From assembly GCA_944989445.1 (NCBI GenBank), contig CALYLW010000985.1:183950-247949 (forward strand): DNA of 64,000 nucleotides, written 5' to 3'. The notes beneath the pieces were generated by a model that had not been told where the DNA came from, searched no databases, and saw nothing but the letters and a program-made list of their open reading frames with translations. Source of the stretch: Ampullaceana balthica (lineage: Eukaryota; Mollusca; Gastropoda; Lymnaeidae). The position numbers and the translations under genes are program-made. Positions 10,651 through 22,625 of the stretch are shown here, piece by piece (within the stretch, counting starts at the first letter, position 1; every line of letters starts with the position of its first letter).

Positions 10651-12650
10651 ACTCAGCCAACAAAATGAAAGGCAGACAAAAACTTTGAGACAGAACTATT
10701 AAAACCTCCAGCACACGTCTGCTGCAGACGTCGTAGCGCCTTAGCTTCAAGATATGATTAACGTCCAACAACAGTGCAAGAAATTACGGTATATTATATA
10801 TTACTCACGCTCCTTCTGAACAAAAGATTACTGCGTTCTTGATTCAACATTTTAACCTTGTAAAATGAAATTTAATTTGGCTCATTCGTCAACAGATGTT
10901 ATAACGGGATCATTATGACTGACATATGTGTATTGTAATTATATTTAAATCTGTGTGAAATGCTTGTTAAAAGATTTCAGCTTGCGACAGGATCATTAGT
11001 TAATATATTTGGTACATTTGTTTCTCTAAAGTATCTTCTATTTTTCCCAGCCCTATATTTTTTATAAATATGAAAAGTATTATAGAGGGTGAAGTGCAGC
11101 TATGCAAGGCTTATTTCATATTTGTCTTCAACTGTGTCACCCGTCAATAAAATATAAGAACTAAGCGAGAAGACTTAGAGAAAAGTTTATACAATTTATA
11201 TTAAATTGTCTCCCTTCTATTTCTTAAGCTTAAAAAAACTGCATCGTTCCTAGGACTCAGAACAACATATTAAAAATTATACATCAAATCTTTGAACAGT
11301 TAAGTTCTTTACAGTGACATGCTGTATTTGGCTCGCCATCCAATTCAAATTAAATATGACCATATAATTATAAAGAATTTTTATAATTTATATTGCACTG
11401 TACCCCAAGCAAGTATCTAGACTAGGACTGCAAAAAGGATTGTAACTTAAATACCAGATAAACAAACAAACATTTGTGTGAACAAAAAAATAATAATTTT
11501 GATGGCATATTTCATGTGTGTATCTTGTATTTTAAACTTCACACATGTTCAAACTGTAAATATAAATATGAATACAATGAATCTTAAAACATTGCATAAC
11601 ATTACTTCGACTTGACAATTTTTTTTCCCAAAAGGCTGCAGCTAATGTGCTAAATATATTAAATAATATTATTAGCATCAAAGACATAAATGATCTAGCA
11701 AATACTTATCATCCTTAACCTTTGCAAATATAAATAGACATTTTCAACAGATTTAATTATAATTTTTTTTGTCTTATTGAAAGAGTCGTGAATAGATGTA
11801 TCGTATCATACAATATAGTTAATTAAATGATCCATTAAAGACTTCACTACATGTCAATGTGAATGTAAATCTTATTTGCTTTGAGTTTTTAAAAATCAAT
11901 AAAATACAACGATTTATATTTTAAGACAGGGAAGTAGAGTTTAAATAAGCATTGTTTAAGAATATGCTAGTACATTTGCTTTTAACGCCTCAGTTAACAA
12001 TAAATAAATATATGTTATTTTAAATAGGGTAAGTATAGGCCTGACAGGACTCCCAGAGCAACTCACTTAGTACTAACAATACATATGTATATGCTATTTA
12101 AGGGGGAAAGTATTGGGCTGAGAGCACGTCATAAAACAACTCACTTTGTTATTACAATAAATTACAAGCATAAACCGATCGTCTATGCAACCTTATATTT
12201 ATTACGTCAGTGTGACAAATGTTTTCCACTAGTGTACAGTGATCAGGGTTTGTACCATTTAATACATTTTAATTTATTTGTTAATATAAGGCCACCCATC
12301 CGATCCACAGACTCTAGTGGGGAAGTGGGCCATTCATACGTAACAATAAGAAATATCGTACACCCGACCAGTTTGACCTAGACGTGTAAGAAGATAAATT
12401 ATAATTATCATTGTGTTAAAACGAGTGTCACTTATCACTTAATGATACTTATTTTTTTTAGTGTAGTCGACTGTCGATCAATGTTTCTATAATTAGTGAT
12501 GCAGAGCCCACCCACCACACACAATAATAGCTGATGATCAAGAGGTCGGATGCCGTTTAAAAAAAAATTATTTGTCAATTGCCAGGAAAACGGCTTCAGT
12601 TCACAATAATATTTTAACAATGTTCAAAAGACCGTCTTAAGATCACACAC
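10650..12650. other. AT-rich noncoding stretch
   Basis: Contains a 17-bp palindrome (ACGTCTGCTGCAGACGT, 10715-10731). Otherwise no gene or recognised repeat. The open frame 12085-12381 shows no domain features and has no supporting context. Confidence 0.5.
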
Positions 12651-12654
12651 ACAT

Positions 12655-13153
12655 CAAATGTCAATAGCTAAGAGACCTGCTTATGTTCACACACAAAAAC
12701 CAATTGTCAATGACCAAGGGACCTGCTTACGTTCACACACACGTCAATTGTCAATAGCCAAGGGACCTGCGTAAGTTCACACACACATCAATTGTCAATG
12801 GCTTAGGGACTTGCTTAAGTTCACACACACATCAATTGTCAATGGCTAAGGGACCTGCTTATGTTCACACACACAAACCAATTGTCAATGACCAAGGGAC
12901 CTGCTTAAGTTCACACACATATCAATTGTCAATAGCCAAGGGACCTGCGTAAGTTCACACACACATCAATTGTCAATGGCTAAGGGACCTGCTTAAGTTC
13001 ACACACACATCAATTGTCAATGGACAATGGACCTGCTTAAGTTCACACACACATCAATTGTCAATGGACAATTGACCTGTTTAAGTTCACACACACACCA
13101 AATGTCAATTGACAATGGACCTGCTAAGTTCACACACTATAAATTGTCAATGT
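12655..13153 (+). repeat. 44-bp minisatellite, about 11 copies, with higher-order units
   Basis: The unit is about 44 bp and contains CAATTGTCAATGGC, AAGGGACCTGCTTAAG and TTCACACACACA. Variants follow the order A-B-C-D twice (GCTAAG with TTATG; GACCAAG; AGCCAAG with GCGTAAG; GGCTAAG or GGCTTAG), giving a higher-order period of roughly 178 bp. Three more diverged units with GGACAATGG or similar follow. There are no spacers of unique sequence, so this is not a CRISPR array. Confidence 0.93.
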
Positions 13154-13159
13154 TTCAAG

Positions 13160-13825
13160 TGACCAGCCTTATTTTTATACTATACGTTACAGTAGCGCAA
13201 AATATGAAACCAAAATTAAAATTGTAAATAAAGATATTTATGGCTAAAAAAGCAGGAAAGCTTCGGAATTAAAAATATAAAATATTGTTTGTTCGACGAC
13301 CAACGTTAAGACGCATCGATCAGCCACAAGCTTAATTCCGTTTGTTCATGCAGGCTAAAACACATACGATATTAGAAATTTGATTTACATGAACTATACA
13401 ATTAAAAACACAGCGATAATAATTAAATTTTTCAATCTATAAACACTAACCTATCTTAACATTTTATAGAGAAAATGCCTTGCACATATGTGTACAAAAG
13501 TGAAGTTCGAGCATAACTTAGCGGGGACTGTGTGTATGGATTTAACACCGATAAGTGATGAATTTCAAATGTAAATTAATTCTTCAATATCTGATATTAA
13601 TATCATCTTCTGAAGTTAAAATATATGTGTTAGAAATTCTGTTTGTTTTTTGGACAAATCTGCCATTGACAAATTGCTGGAGTGAGCTTGAACTTTTGAA
13701 AATGTTTAGGAAGAGGTCTGCAGTGTTTTTGTTATATCAACAAACTATGGAAGTCCTTAAAAACATATGGAATGCATGACTTTAAAAGGTTATTATGTGG
13801 AAAAGGACATGTTACCAGCCAAACA
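13160..13825. other. Noncoding stretch upstream of the protease relic
   Basis: AT-rich sequence. The open frame 13555-13779 directly precedes the metalloprotease relic and could be its decayed upstream part, but I see no motif that proves it. Confidence 0.4.
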
Positions 13826-14486
13826 AGGTACACGCACGAACAAAATCGCAGCTCCAATGGCGCTGGATGCAATTGAAAATTGGATATAGGAAATATCGGG
13901 CAGCTTCGATTACGCCATGAATGATACCGTCAGTGATTTTTCTTGTGACAGTCCTATTGAGCTCAAAGGTTACACTTATATCGATACTGCCTGTATACGA
14001 TAGACGGGTGTTGTCCGAATTGAAGGCTGCGACTGACTAGAGTACGAGCTTTACTGAAACTCATGAATTAGGTCAGTTATTGGGCAGTGTCCACGACGGT
14101 AAAGGAAACGACTGTGACTTCAAGTCGCAACAACTCATGAGTTTGATCAAATCTCCAGACACCAAGAATAGATGGGTTTTTCGGCTTGTTCGGTAGCGCA
14201 AATCTCAAGGAATTGAGAAATCTCCGCCTGAACTGTTTAAACGAAAGGCACATCAAGGCCAATTCAGTCAAAGCGCCCAGACTTAGGGATCTGCGAGGAG
14301 CACTGCAGTAGGTATATCGGGACTTACTTGTTCCGTCCATATTATCAAACTTACGACGATAAGCTGTGCACTCATCTGTGGTGCCATCATAAGTTCATCC
14401 CTGATTTTTATCACTCAATGACTTGCGAAACGGCCAAGGGTACGTTTTGTGGACAAAGTAAACGGCAATGCCATCATGACGGATAA
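13826..14486 (+). pseudogene. Reprolysin (M12B, ADAM/ADAMTS-like) metalloprotease pseudogene
   Basis: Conceptual translation in two plus frames gives, in order: ALDAIENWI then a stop and FDYAMNDTVSDF (about 13862-13940), LKGYTYIDTACIR (about 13960-14000), HELGQLLGSVHDGKGNDC (14062-14115), FSACSVAQI (about 14178-14204) and a cysteine-rich part with LCTHLWC and AKGTFCGQ, ending at a stop at 14484. Family knowledge: M12B zinc proteases carry HExxHxxGxxHD, FDHAM upstream, a short FSxCS segment and then a Cys-rich domain with GTxCG. Here the second zinc-binding His is Gln (14074-14076), and stops and at least two frameshifts break the frame. No splice sites are needed between the motifs, so it may be a processed copy, though this is uncertain. 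It is not functional. Confidence 0.72.
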
Positions 14487-14579
14487 CTGCCTTATGGATA
14501 TGCCCCAAACGTTTTTGGTGATGGGCTGAGGACCTGTTCGGTTGTATTAAAGTGAGAGTGCAAACAGGCTTATAGATTA

Positions 14580-14676
14580 CTAGATGGATAACATGTAAAC
14601 AAGGTATGAGTGAGCCTGACAGGGCCTAACAAAACTTTTGGGCAAAGAGCCTTCTTCATCGAACAAAAAGTACTCG
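14580..14676 (+). repeat. Interspersed repeat R2, copy 1
   Basis: About 95 bp match 32925-33022. Shared blocks are GTATGAGTGAGCCT (CTATGAGTGAGCCT in copy 2), GCAAAGAGCCTTCTTC and CGAACAAA. The family is unknown and the ends are undefined. Confidence 0.65.
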
Positions 14677-15140
14677 GGGGTAGTAGTTCTTGAAAAAAAA
14701 ATGCTCTTAAATCTTTTGGCAAAAGATATGCTCTCATTATTGCAAACAAAAATTCCGGAGATGTTTTATTAATTTCTTAAAAACGTGTTAAATTTATATG
14801 GGATTGTTTTACATCAATGTACCAAAATTAAAGACTTTAAACTATAGTGTTTGAAGACGAAACACAAAATAGCTTTCTACATGAAAGATAGACCATCAAA
14901 CTTTGATAGACGGGTTGAAAAGATAGTATAACACTTTTTGGTGGGATTTCAATGATGCTTGACGTGCATCTGCGATATATTTTTAACATGGCTTTTACGG
15001 AGGATTTGAGTTGGACAACTAATGATTTAAATCGAAGAAAATGTCAACTTAAATGAAAGACTACATTTTGCTTTGATCCCGGTCAAACTTTATCAACACA
15101 CTAAGATATGTTTAGTAGTTGTCATCACCATTTACATATC
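14677..15140. other. AT-rich noncoding stretch
   Basis: Nothing recognisable beyond AT-rich sequence between repeat R2 and the LINE fragment. Confidence 0.5.
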
Positions 15141-15147
15141 TATACAT

Positions 15148-15551
15148 CTTATCTTATCTTATCTTTTTACAGACGCTCCTTCTATACAGAAGATTATTGC
15201 GTCCTACGCTTATATATGGTTTGTGTTTAGTCCTGCATTTTTATTAGAGAGTTAAATGTTGAAAAAGTGTTGGTTTTCCTGGATTATTCAGGCAACCCAT
15301 TCAACGCCCGAATTCCGGACGGGAAGAAGGAAAACTTGTATGTGTTTGTTCTTGCATACGGAATAAGGAAGGTGTTTTTATCCTTATGTCTATCTGAGGG
15401 TTGTATTAATTTATCTTTGTGTTGTATTTCTATATTAGAATTAATTGCTTTATGTATGATTACTACTTTGCTTTTGGTTCTTCTATCCTCTAGTGTTTCA
15501 AGGTTTAATGATTTAACTAATGGTGTTATTCTTAACTTTTGTATTTTCTAG
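15148..15551 (-). mobile_element. 5'-truncated LINE 3' end (GATAA-tail family), copy 1
   Basis: Read on the minus strand this is nearly identical to 33546-34068: the reverse-transcriptase C-terminal tail, a short 3' UTR with CAATAATCTTCTGTATAGAA and GGAGCGTCT, then a (GATAA)n tail (TTATCTTATCTT on the plus strand). The copy is cut off on its 5' side at about 15551. The coding piece includes a stretch equivalent to FFPSGIRAWKGLPEE. Family knowledge: this C-terminal tail is common to CR1/L2/Jockey-like non-LTR elements. The clade here is not resolved. Confidence 0.85.
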
Positions 15552-15699
15552 ACAATTATGTTAGCGAAAGATAACCATTTCTACCACCAATTACCTAAAC
15601 GCTTAACGACAAATTCTTTGTTTAAAACTAATTTACCAATGCAATTTAAAATTCCATAGAAATAAAAAGGCAATAAACATTACTCCCCTAGGTATAGAG

Positions 15700-18160
15700 C
15701 AGTGGTTCCTAACCTTTTGGGGTCCATGCACCCCTTCAGATGCCCAAACAAAGTTCATGCACCCCCTCGTGAAAACTTGCAGAAAATGTATAATAAACTA
15801 TGTTTATTTTAGGAACATAACAGTTTTGACAATAGGCAACAGGGAATTTAATCAGAGATCTGCTGCTTCTTATGAGCAATCGGCGATTTAAATCTGGGGA
15901 CTGTTTTGGACAAAGCAACTATCATTTCATCCCCTGCATTCACACTTATTCCTTTCCTTGGTTTTAATCGTCAAAGGTGTGGAGATTCCTGCTTCACAGA
16001 GATAGGTTGTGGCAAATGGAAGTAGAGTCAGTAATGCCCTCTTAGCTAGTTGTGGGTAGGAATCTAGCTGAGCGCACCAAAATTCAATCAAGGTATTGCA
16101 ACTGAAGGCACTCCTCAGTACTTCTCTGGTTCTCAAATCAATCAGGTAATCTTTAGCAAGGTCACTGTCATCAATGTTGTCCAAGTCACAGAGAAAAGGA
16201 TTGCGAATCCAAAGGTCTTTCCTGGCAATTTTTTGACAGAAATACCCATCAAAGGACCTTTGCAATATTGAAAGAAGCTCTGAAATTTCCCCTTTGATGT
16301 TGTCAGGCTTCCCTCAGTGCTTCCTTCTGCAGCAGATATTACAACTTCATCCAAGAGTGGAAAGTTGGCCAAGTTGGACATTCCTAGTCGTCGCTGGAAT
16401 AGTGGCACTTTGTTAAGAAAGGCTTGCAATCTCTCAGTAGCATCCATTACAGTTACAGCAGGTCCTTGGAGCGATGTGTTCAACTCATTCAAGATGGTGA
16501 AGATGTCAGCCAGGTATACCAAGTAATGAATGAAATTTGGACAGTCACACTTGTCAGGAAGGTCACTCTCTTTTTCTCGCAAGAAAATGGCAAGCTCAAC
16601 TCTCAGTTCTACTAACCGAGAAAGTATCCGTCCCCTGGACAACCAGCGCACCTCAGTTTGGTAGAGCAGAACTTCATGCTCAGAGCCCACCTCCTGACAG
16701 AACAACTTGAAGAGGCAGTGGTTCAAGGCATGTGAGCGGATAAAATTTACAACTTGGACTACAGTAGAAAGAACTGACTTCAAGGTTGGAGGTAGATTTT
16801 TGCATGCCAGGGCCTGACGATGAAGGATACACTGTGTAGTAACAATATCTGGAATTTCATTCTTTACCAGTGCTAAAAATCGTGACTTATTACCGAGCAT
16901 GGAGTGAGCACCACCTGTACAAATTGAAGAAATTCTTGACGTCCAGTCAAACTGGTTTTCAGTGAAGAATATCCTGACTAGCTGCTGCACATCAGAAGCT
17001 TTGCTAGTAGCTAGGAGTGGCTTACAAAAGAGAAATTCCTCCTTCAGCAATCCACTGTGAACATATATCTCACAAATGCAAGAATCTGACTGCATTGTGC
17101 TACATCAGTGGATTCATCCAGCTGCATGCTAAATGGAAAAGGACTGCTTCTTATCTTGCACAAGACTTGATGCAGAATTCTGCAGCCATGTCACTAATCC
17201 TGGAATGAATAGTGTCATTGGACAAATGAACTTTCTCAACCTGCTTCCTCTGCTGCTGACTGGTGACCACACATCAGTTCCACCATCTCTAGAGCACAAG
17301 GCTTCACCAAAGTTTCTCCAATGGTGTTGGGCGTGGGGCTTCTTGTTTTTTGCAATAAGATATGCAACCTTGAATGATGCCTCCAGTGCAGGTTTATGTG
17401 ACAAAGAAAATCTTGGTCAAGGTACCTGAGGTCAAGAAGGGAGCTCTCTTCTGCTTGAAGACCTCGAACACTTTCCTTGGAATTGGATGGATGGACTTTC
17501 TCTAAGTGCTCTCGTAGTCTAACAGGCTTCATGTTGTCATTGCACAGGGATTTTTCGACAGTGGAAGCACTGAGGCTTTTGTGTTCCATCTCTCTCTCTC
17601 TCTTTTATATTTATTAACGATTTTGAGGGGGTGATGACAATCGGAAAGTCGTACCAGTCACAGGCAAATTTTTAACCTACGAAGTTGATGTTTTTAATGA
17701 CCGTAATGGGATGCTCAACTAAAGATTTTAGGTTTCAAAGACGAATATTGACTTACATCTAACGTTTTTAAGACCGTTGCAGCGTACCGAGCGATAAAAG
17801 TGAAGGAAAAAAATCCCAACGGTCACATCCGCTCAAAACAGTTAGAGGGTCACTGGAAGCCATATATCTGACGTATTTGATGACAAAATTAAATTATTTT
17901 TAGAAAACTGTGACGTAAACAACACGAAATTCGAGGAACATGCGCGAACGAGTATCAAAAGGGTTGTAAATGGGCTCCCTTTGACGCTGCATGCCTCGCT
18001 TATGATTGACATTTTCAGATTATCAGTTTTTCTTTCTTTTTTTCCCTTCTGTTTCTTTTCTTCCTCTTTTTCTTTTTTTTTCGCTGAATGGTTCATGCAC
18101 CCCCTGGAACCTGCTCATGCACCCCTTGGGGGTGCATGCACCACTGGTTGGGAACCCCTG
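15700..18160 (-). mobile_element. Charlie-like hAT transposon, full length with both ends
   Basis: The terminal inverted repeats are CAGTGGTTCCTAACCTTTTG and, on the reverse strand, CAGGGGTTCCCAACC. A perfect 8-bp duplication GTATAGAG flanks the element (15692-15699 and 18161-18168). The subterminal DNA repeats CATGCACCCC several times at both ends, likely transposase binding sites. The 2461-bp element carries a single decayed transposase gene on the minus strand. Its 5' noncoding part (about 17620-18000) has a diverged relative at 29150-29600. Confidence 0.95.
15927..17589 (-). pseudogene. hAT transposase pseudogene (ZBED5/FAM200-like)
   Basis: Translated on the minus strand in pieces: 17589-17236 carries a BED-finger-like remnant (CNDNMKPVRLREHLEKVHP). 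17404-17129 continues the region with KTRSPTPNTIGE-type sequence in a neighbouring frame. 17095-16142 is the largest open piece, 317 codons, with CTGGAHSMLG (the TDGAPxMLG catalytic motif), CILHRQALACKNLP, TEVRWLSRGR and YLVYLADIFTILNELN. 16265-15927 ends with WCAQLDSYPQLAKRALLTLL and FATTYLCEAGIST, the hAT C-terminal dimerisation motif. The protein order matches ZBED5/FAM200/SCAND3-type host genes and Charlie transposases. Frameshifts and stops mean no active enzyme. The strong preservation of motifs suggests a moderately young copy. Confidence 0.92.
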
Positions 18161-18169
18161 GTATAGAGC

Positions 18170-19051
18170 GATCACGGTGGGGACCAATCTATAACGAGAG
18201 GTTGACACGTATGTATGTTAATTAGGCTTAACAAATAATGGCTTAAGACTTCAATTTTGTTTCTTATTTTATCATTTAAATAAAAAATGAATTTAAAAAA
18301 ACAACAACATTAAAACAAAATAAATTTTAGATCCTATTCTAAGCTCATATTCTCCAAAATAAACAAATGACTAATTAATAAGTTGTCTTATTAATTTCGG
18401 TTATTGGAGATAGTGGATTGCTAGCAACAAATCTTTAAAAATCGTCCCTATATTCTACATTCTACAGAATACAATGGATATGAATATATTTGAATTAGAC
18501 AAAATAATCGTCAGTATAGAAAGAGTGTCTTACGTAAGAGGAGTGTCTGACATAAGACACGGATATAAGATAATTTACATTCAGATAACTTTCTTCTGCA
18601 AAATTAGCATCAAAACCAAATTGGACTTAAGTTACATTTAAGGTCAACGTATTGGTGTTGTTTATTTCTATTCTAAGTTCGTGTTACACAGCTTTTTGAA
18701 GACATTTGAAATAATAATACTCGGTTATAGAAGGAAATGATTTAGAAGTTATATTTTATAGTGTAGTTTAAATGTTGGTTATCAAGGTTTGGTGTGTCAC
18801 TTTTTGCTTAATCCATCTGTTGGCAATATTTGGACAAAATATATTATGTAACTTATAATTTATTCAAAACAAACACACATACACACACAAGAAAAAAGGA
18901 AATCATTTTTAGAAGCCTGGAAAAACTGATGCAATATGTAAAGTTCAAAATCGTTCTATATTTCAACCTGGATCTAAATGAATATTAGTGTCAAATTTTA
19001 TTCGAACTCCAATCAAATATTGCTCAATCTAACCAGCCATATACAAAGTAG

Positions 19052-19099
<48 letters not shown>

Positions 19100-19760
19100 G
19101 TGTATTAAAAGTTATATTTCATTTGATTTTTTAATAAACATTACAAGCCTCCGTCTTCACCGAGATTCCGAACACGACTTCTAGAAAACCAAGTCCACAT
19201 GCCGATATACTGTGTCACAACTTCTATGGTGTTTGCGTATGTACAGCCGTCAGCACTAAATGTAACAAACCGAAAACTTACATTGAATAGTGTCTGCTTT
19301 AATCAGCGATTATTTTTAGTCCTTACTTATTGTTATCGAAAGGCATGTATCGATAGATATGTTGGTAACGATTTAGACCCAGTTAATAGACAGGTTGCAA
19401 AGAATGATACTAGCAAATAGAACAACTTCCAAAAGAAAAGCATTAGCTGGATTGTAAATTTAATTAAAAAAACATTTTAAAAAAGATTTCACGGAGATAA
19501 AAAGAAATAACTTTTTTTTTAAACATATGTTTTTCGTTGTCTTTTATAAAACTAATTTTTATAATGATAGTGCTGTGAACATGAAAAACTAGCATGAAAA
19601 TGTACAGACAGAAACCAAACTAAACAAATAAACAGAAAATATACTTTTATCAATAAAACAAATTATAATCATTTAATAAATTTATAAAATACAAATGTTT
19701 TTAAGGACATGAATGTCTGATTTTAATTTGCTGATTTAAATTTTAGTGACTGAAGACTTC
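18170..19760. other. Noncoding stretch with a (TA)n run
   Basis: A (TA)n microsatellite lies at 19054-19098. The rest is AT-rich with no recognisable gene. Open frames at 18978-19184 and 19199-19420 have no domain features. Confidence 0.55.
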
Positions 19761-20882
19761 ACTTACAGCCAGGGCTGGATTAACAATTAGGCAAACAAGG
19801 CACGTGCCTAGGGAACAAAGCGTTTAGGGTGCACCACAAGTCTTCAAGAAAATGTGTATATTGTCCCGGTAGTCACGCGAAATCGACATGGCATTAGCAA
19901 ATCTCAAATTGTAATCTTGAATCGCACATTATTTAATCTTGGTCCCACAACCTGGAGGAAAATACCTTTTGCCCAGTGTGTTTGTTTGTTTGTTTCATGC
20001 TATTTTCCTTCTAGGTTATTTTGGTGCCTTTTTCTAAACTTTTTTATTATGATATGTTTGTGCTACAACATTTGCACAGGGTCAGTCAAGCACTACAAAA
20101 TGAGCACGCGAACTAGAAAACGTGTGTTGATTTGTTTTCTAAACTAGCAGATCATTTGCATGAATCTAGGAATGAATTTGAAAGGTTTGAAGTAGCTGCA
20201 AAATAAATAACTCCAGGGGGGATTATAAGTTAACTTTGTCCTGTCATCGTAAACGAAAGACAGTGTTCATTGATGGTGATGCCCCTGGGGTATTTCTGAA
20301 TGCCAGTGACAAATTCGTATATCTGCTTTCTACGCCATTGTTGACAAACATGAGATATAGTTGAGGTATATTATTATATAGCAGTTCAACTTTCTTGCTT
20401 GGTCGAGCTACAATAAACATCTCAGTGTTGTGAAGGACAAATAAATGTTTATCCTGAAGATCTGAACAATAATTTATACACTGAACTACAGCAGTTCCAC
20501 TCAAAGATGTCACTGGAGTTGGTGTCTGCCTACACCTTCTCCGAGTCTGTAAGTGCCATGTAAAGGGAAAATACAAAAATTTACATGTTGACGTCACTCC
20601 TTGTGATGAAGTCACCCGTTGCGGTCCGTACCTCCTGCATCCCCTAGTGACTCCTCTAAGTCCACTCATATATTTGTCACAAGTTTCATGCATCAAAATA
20701 TAAAAACTGAAACAACATGTTAAGTCATGCAGAATTATACAAAGTAATAGAGAAAACAATGGACTGTGCTATTTCCCAATCTAGAAATCGATTTGCGCAT
20801 ATTTTAAACATTAATGGCTACGAACTGTTCAAGTGATCGCTCTTTTTCTAAGTTGTAACGTTAAAAAATCCAAGGGTCTACA

Positions 20883-21005
20883 ATGAAACAAGAAAGGTTT
20901 GATTTCATATCTCTACTGATGATTGAGGCAGACCTGTTGCGCAAAATTAATTTTGATGATGTACTCAAAATGTTATCTGATGTCAATCTAGGCACAAAAC
21001 TTTAA
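20883..21005 (+). pseudogene. hAT transposase C-terminal fragment
   Basis: One open frame of 40 codons reads MKQERFDFISLLMIEADLLR then KINFDDVLKML and ends at a stop. Family knowledge: SxMxQERLxxLxLLxIExDLLRxIDFDxVI is the extreme C-terminus of ZMYM/Tip100-type hAT transposases. Upstream, a block equivalent to the LSKLK...YLR segment is present but frameshifted. It lies inside the element 19770-21478 and is certainly not functional. Confidence 0.8.
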
Positions 21006-21038
21006 AAAAATAAATGTATTCTCTCTCTCTAACTTTCT

Positions 21039-21216
21039 CAGATCCGTCTTAGCGCATAGGCCCTTTGGGCATTTTCCCGGCGGCCCAGGAGCATAGAGTC
21101 CCCATGGGAATATGTTTATTAATATGTATTATGTATATTTATTTTTTTATTCCTGCGGGGGAGGGGCCTAAAACTATTTCTTTGCTCAGGTGCCCAAACT
21201 GGTAAAGACGGCTCTG
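21039..21216. mobile_element. 178-bp hAT MITE nested in 19770-21478
   Basis: The ends are CAGATCCGTCTTAGCGC and, on the reverse strand, CAGAGCCGTCTTTACC. The flanking 8-mers are identical, AACTTTCT at 21031-21038 and 21217-21224. The interior is AT-rich between GC-rich ends with GGCCC / GGGGCC blocks. There is no coding capacity, so mobilisation would need a transposase from elsewhere. Confidence 0.92.
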
Positions 21217-21489
21217 AACTTTCTCATCAATTAAAAATGTTTCAGTATTTTGGTGTATTAATTATGTTTATTACAAAATTAATTTAATACAGACATATAT
21301 TATTGTATGTTTTATGGTGAGTGATGGTAATACAAACATGTAATAACTGTTTTTCTTTGTTAATTTTTTCATAATATTTAACATAACAGTGGTCAGTGTA
21401 GGATCGGGGGCCCGGGTCAGCAGGGGGCAGCCATGTGGGTTTGTGCCTAGGGCACCAAGATGGCTTAATCCGGCCCTGCTTACAGCCAG

Positions 21490-22340
21490 TTAGCTTTAAG
21501 AAAAAATGTATTTTAAAACATGAACTCTTATAGATTTTAAGGACTGTGGCGTAGTTCAAGACACAATATGTATACGGTATACGTAATAGGTATATTTATT
21601 TTTTCTGCTTATGCGTCTATGCTTTGATAAGAAGATAAGTATGTCCTTCACTTACACTTATTTCCAAGAACAGCATGTGGCGAACAAACGAAAATACTTC
21701 TACCAAGACCATGCAAATGTTTAACAGACACGTTTAGGTAATCATATATATATATTTTTTTAATTCACATTCATTATTGCTGAAGTAATACTGAATAACT
21801 CTAGCAATATTTCTTTTAATTTATAAAACAGTAATGTAAAAAAAAACACACACTCTTTTTATAATTTGTATAATTAACATTTCTTGTAAATTATTATGAC
21901 ATGTTTCATGAAACATAAATTTAATTTATTAGCAACGAACATAAATTACAATAATAAAAATACATTTTAATTTTTTTTTCTGAATGAGCTTTCATGTTAA
22001 AAATTTAACTACTTCATTTTAATTATAAATCTATAAAATTTTAGTAATTTAAAAAAAAATGAAGGAAAAATACATTCAATACTTTCTAAATCACCATGTG
22101 GAGCATGTGTGAATAATTTATAAACAAAAAATATGTTTATTACATTTTCTATTTTAAATTACATTGGTTAAATATAATATATCAAAAAATGTATTTCGAT
22201 TTTTTATCGAATTATTAAATTATTAACAATTTAATTGATAGTTGCCTGATATGTTATCTTTGAAATGCAATGTAATAAAAACATATAAAGAAAATGCCTA
22301 TGAATTCAGTATTTAAAGAATAATCAAATTCTTAAAATTA
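21490..22340. other. AT-rich noncoding stretch
   Basis: Very AT-rich DNA. No gene, RNA or matched repeat seen. Confidence 0.55.
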
Positions 22341-22344
22341 ACTG

Positions 22345-22625
22345 CCATTAAGACCTACAAGACTGCACTAAGGACACATCTTTTCAAACATAACTTTTAA
22401 AATTTACAATCAAAGATGTCTCTGTCAGATAAACATACGTTATGTGCATCATCAAGTCATTTTATGTTTTGTTTCATTAAAATTTCATACTATAAAGTGA
22501 ATGAAAAAATAAATGAGTGTGTCTCTATTTATATGCGAAGCGCTATATTTTAGGCTGAGTGTTTAAGATCTGCAATATATAATTTGTTGTCAAATTATTA
22601 TTATTTATAAAGTGTATATCAGAGG
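22345..22625 (+). mobile_element. Possible LINE 3' end
   Basis: A short plus-strand frame reads IKTYKTALRTHLFKHNF before a stop, resembling the common end of CR1-like reverse transcriptases (SxxSFKxALKTHLF). About 160 bp downstream comes GAAGCGCTATAT and an ATT-rich tail. The match is short, and no upstream reverse transcriptase was found. Confidence 0.35.

Larger units (their letters stand above)
19770..21478 (+). mobile_element. hAT element with CAGGGCTGGATTAA ends
   Basis: The left end is CAGGGCTGGATTAAC and the reverse complement of the right end is CAGGGCCGGATTAAG. A perfect 8-bp duplication CTTACAGC flanks it (19762-19769 and 21479-21486). The motif GTGCCTAGGG occurs near both ends in inverted subterminal positions. 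The 1709-bp element is a deletion derivative. It contains a transposase C-terminal piece (20883-21005), a nested MITE (21039-21216), and a patch near 20590-20660 resembling the end of another transposon. Confidence 0.93.

Noticed and set aside
12655..13153. Regular repeats considered as a CRISPR array
   Set aside because: Units are contiguous with no unique spacers, there are no cas genes, and the host is eukaryotic.
20244..20759. 171-codon open frame on the minus strand
   Set aside because: It lies within the hAT element 19770-21478 and crosses a patch like another transposon terminus. The sequence has no domain-like pattern and no paralog.
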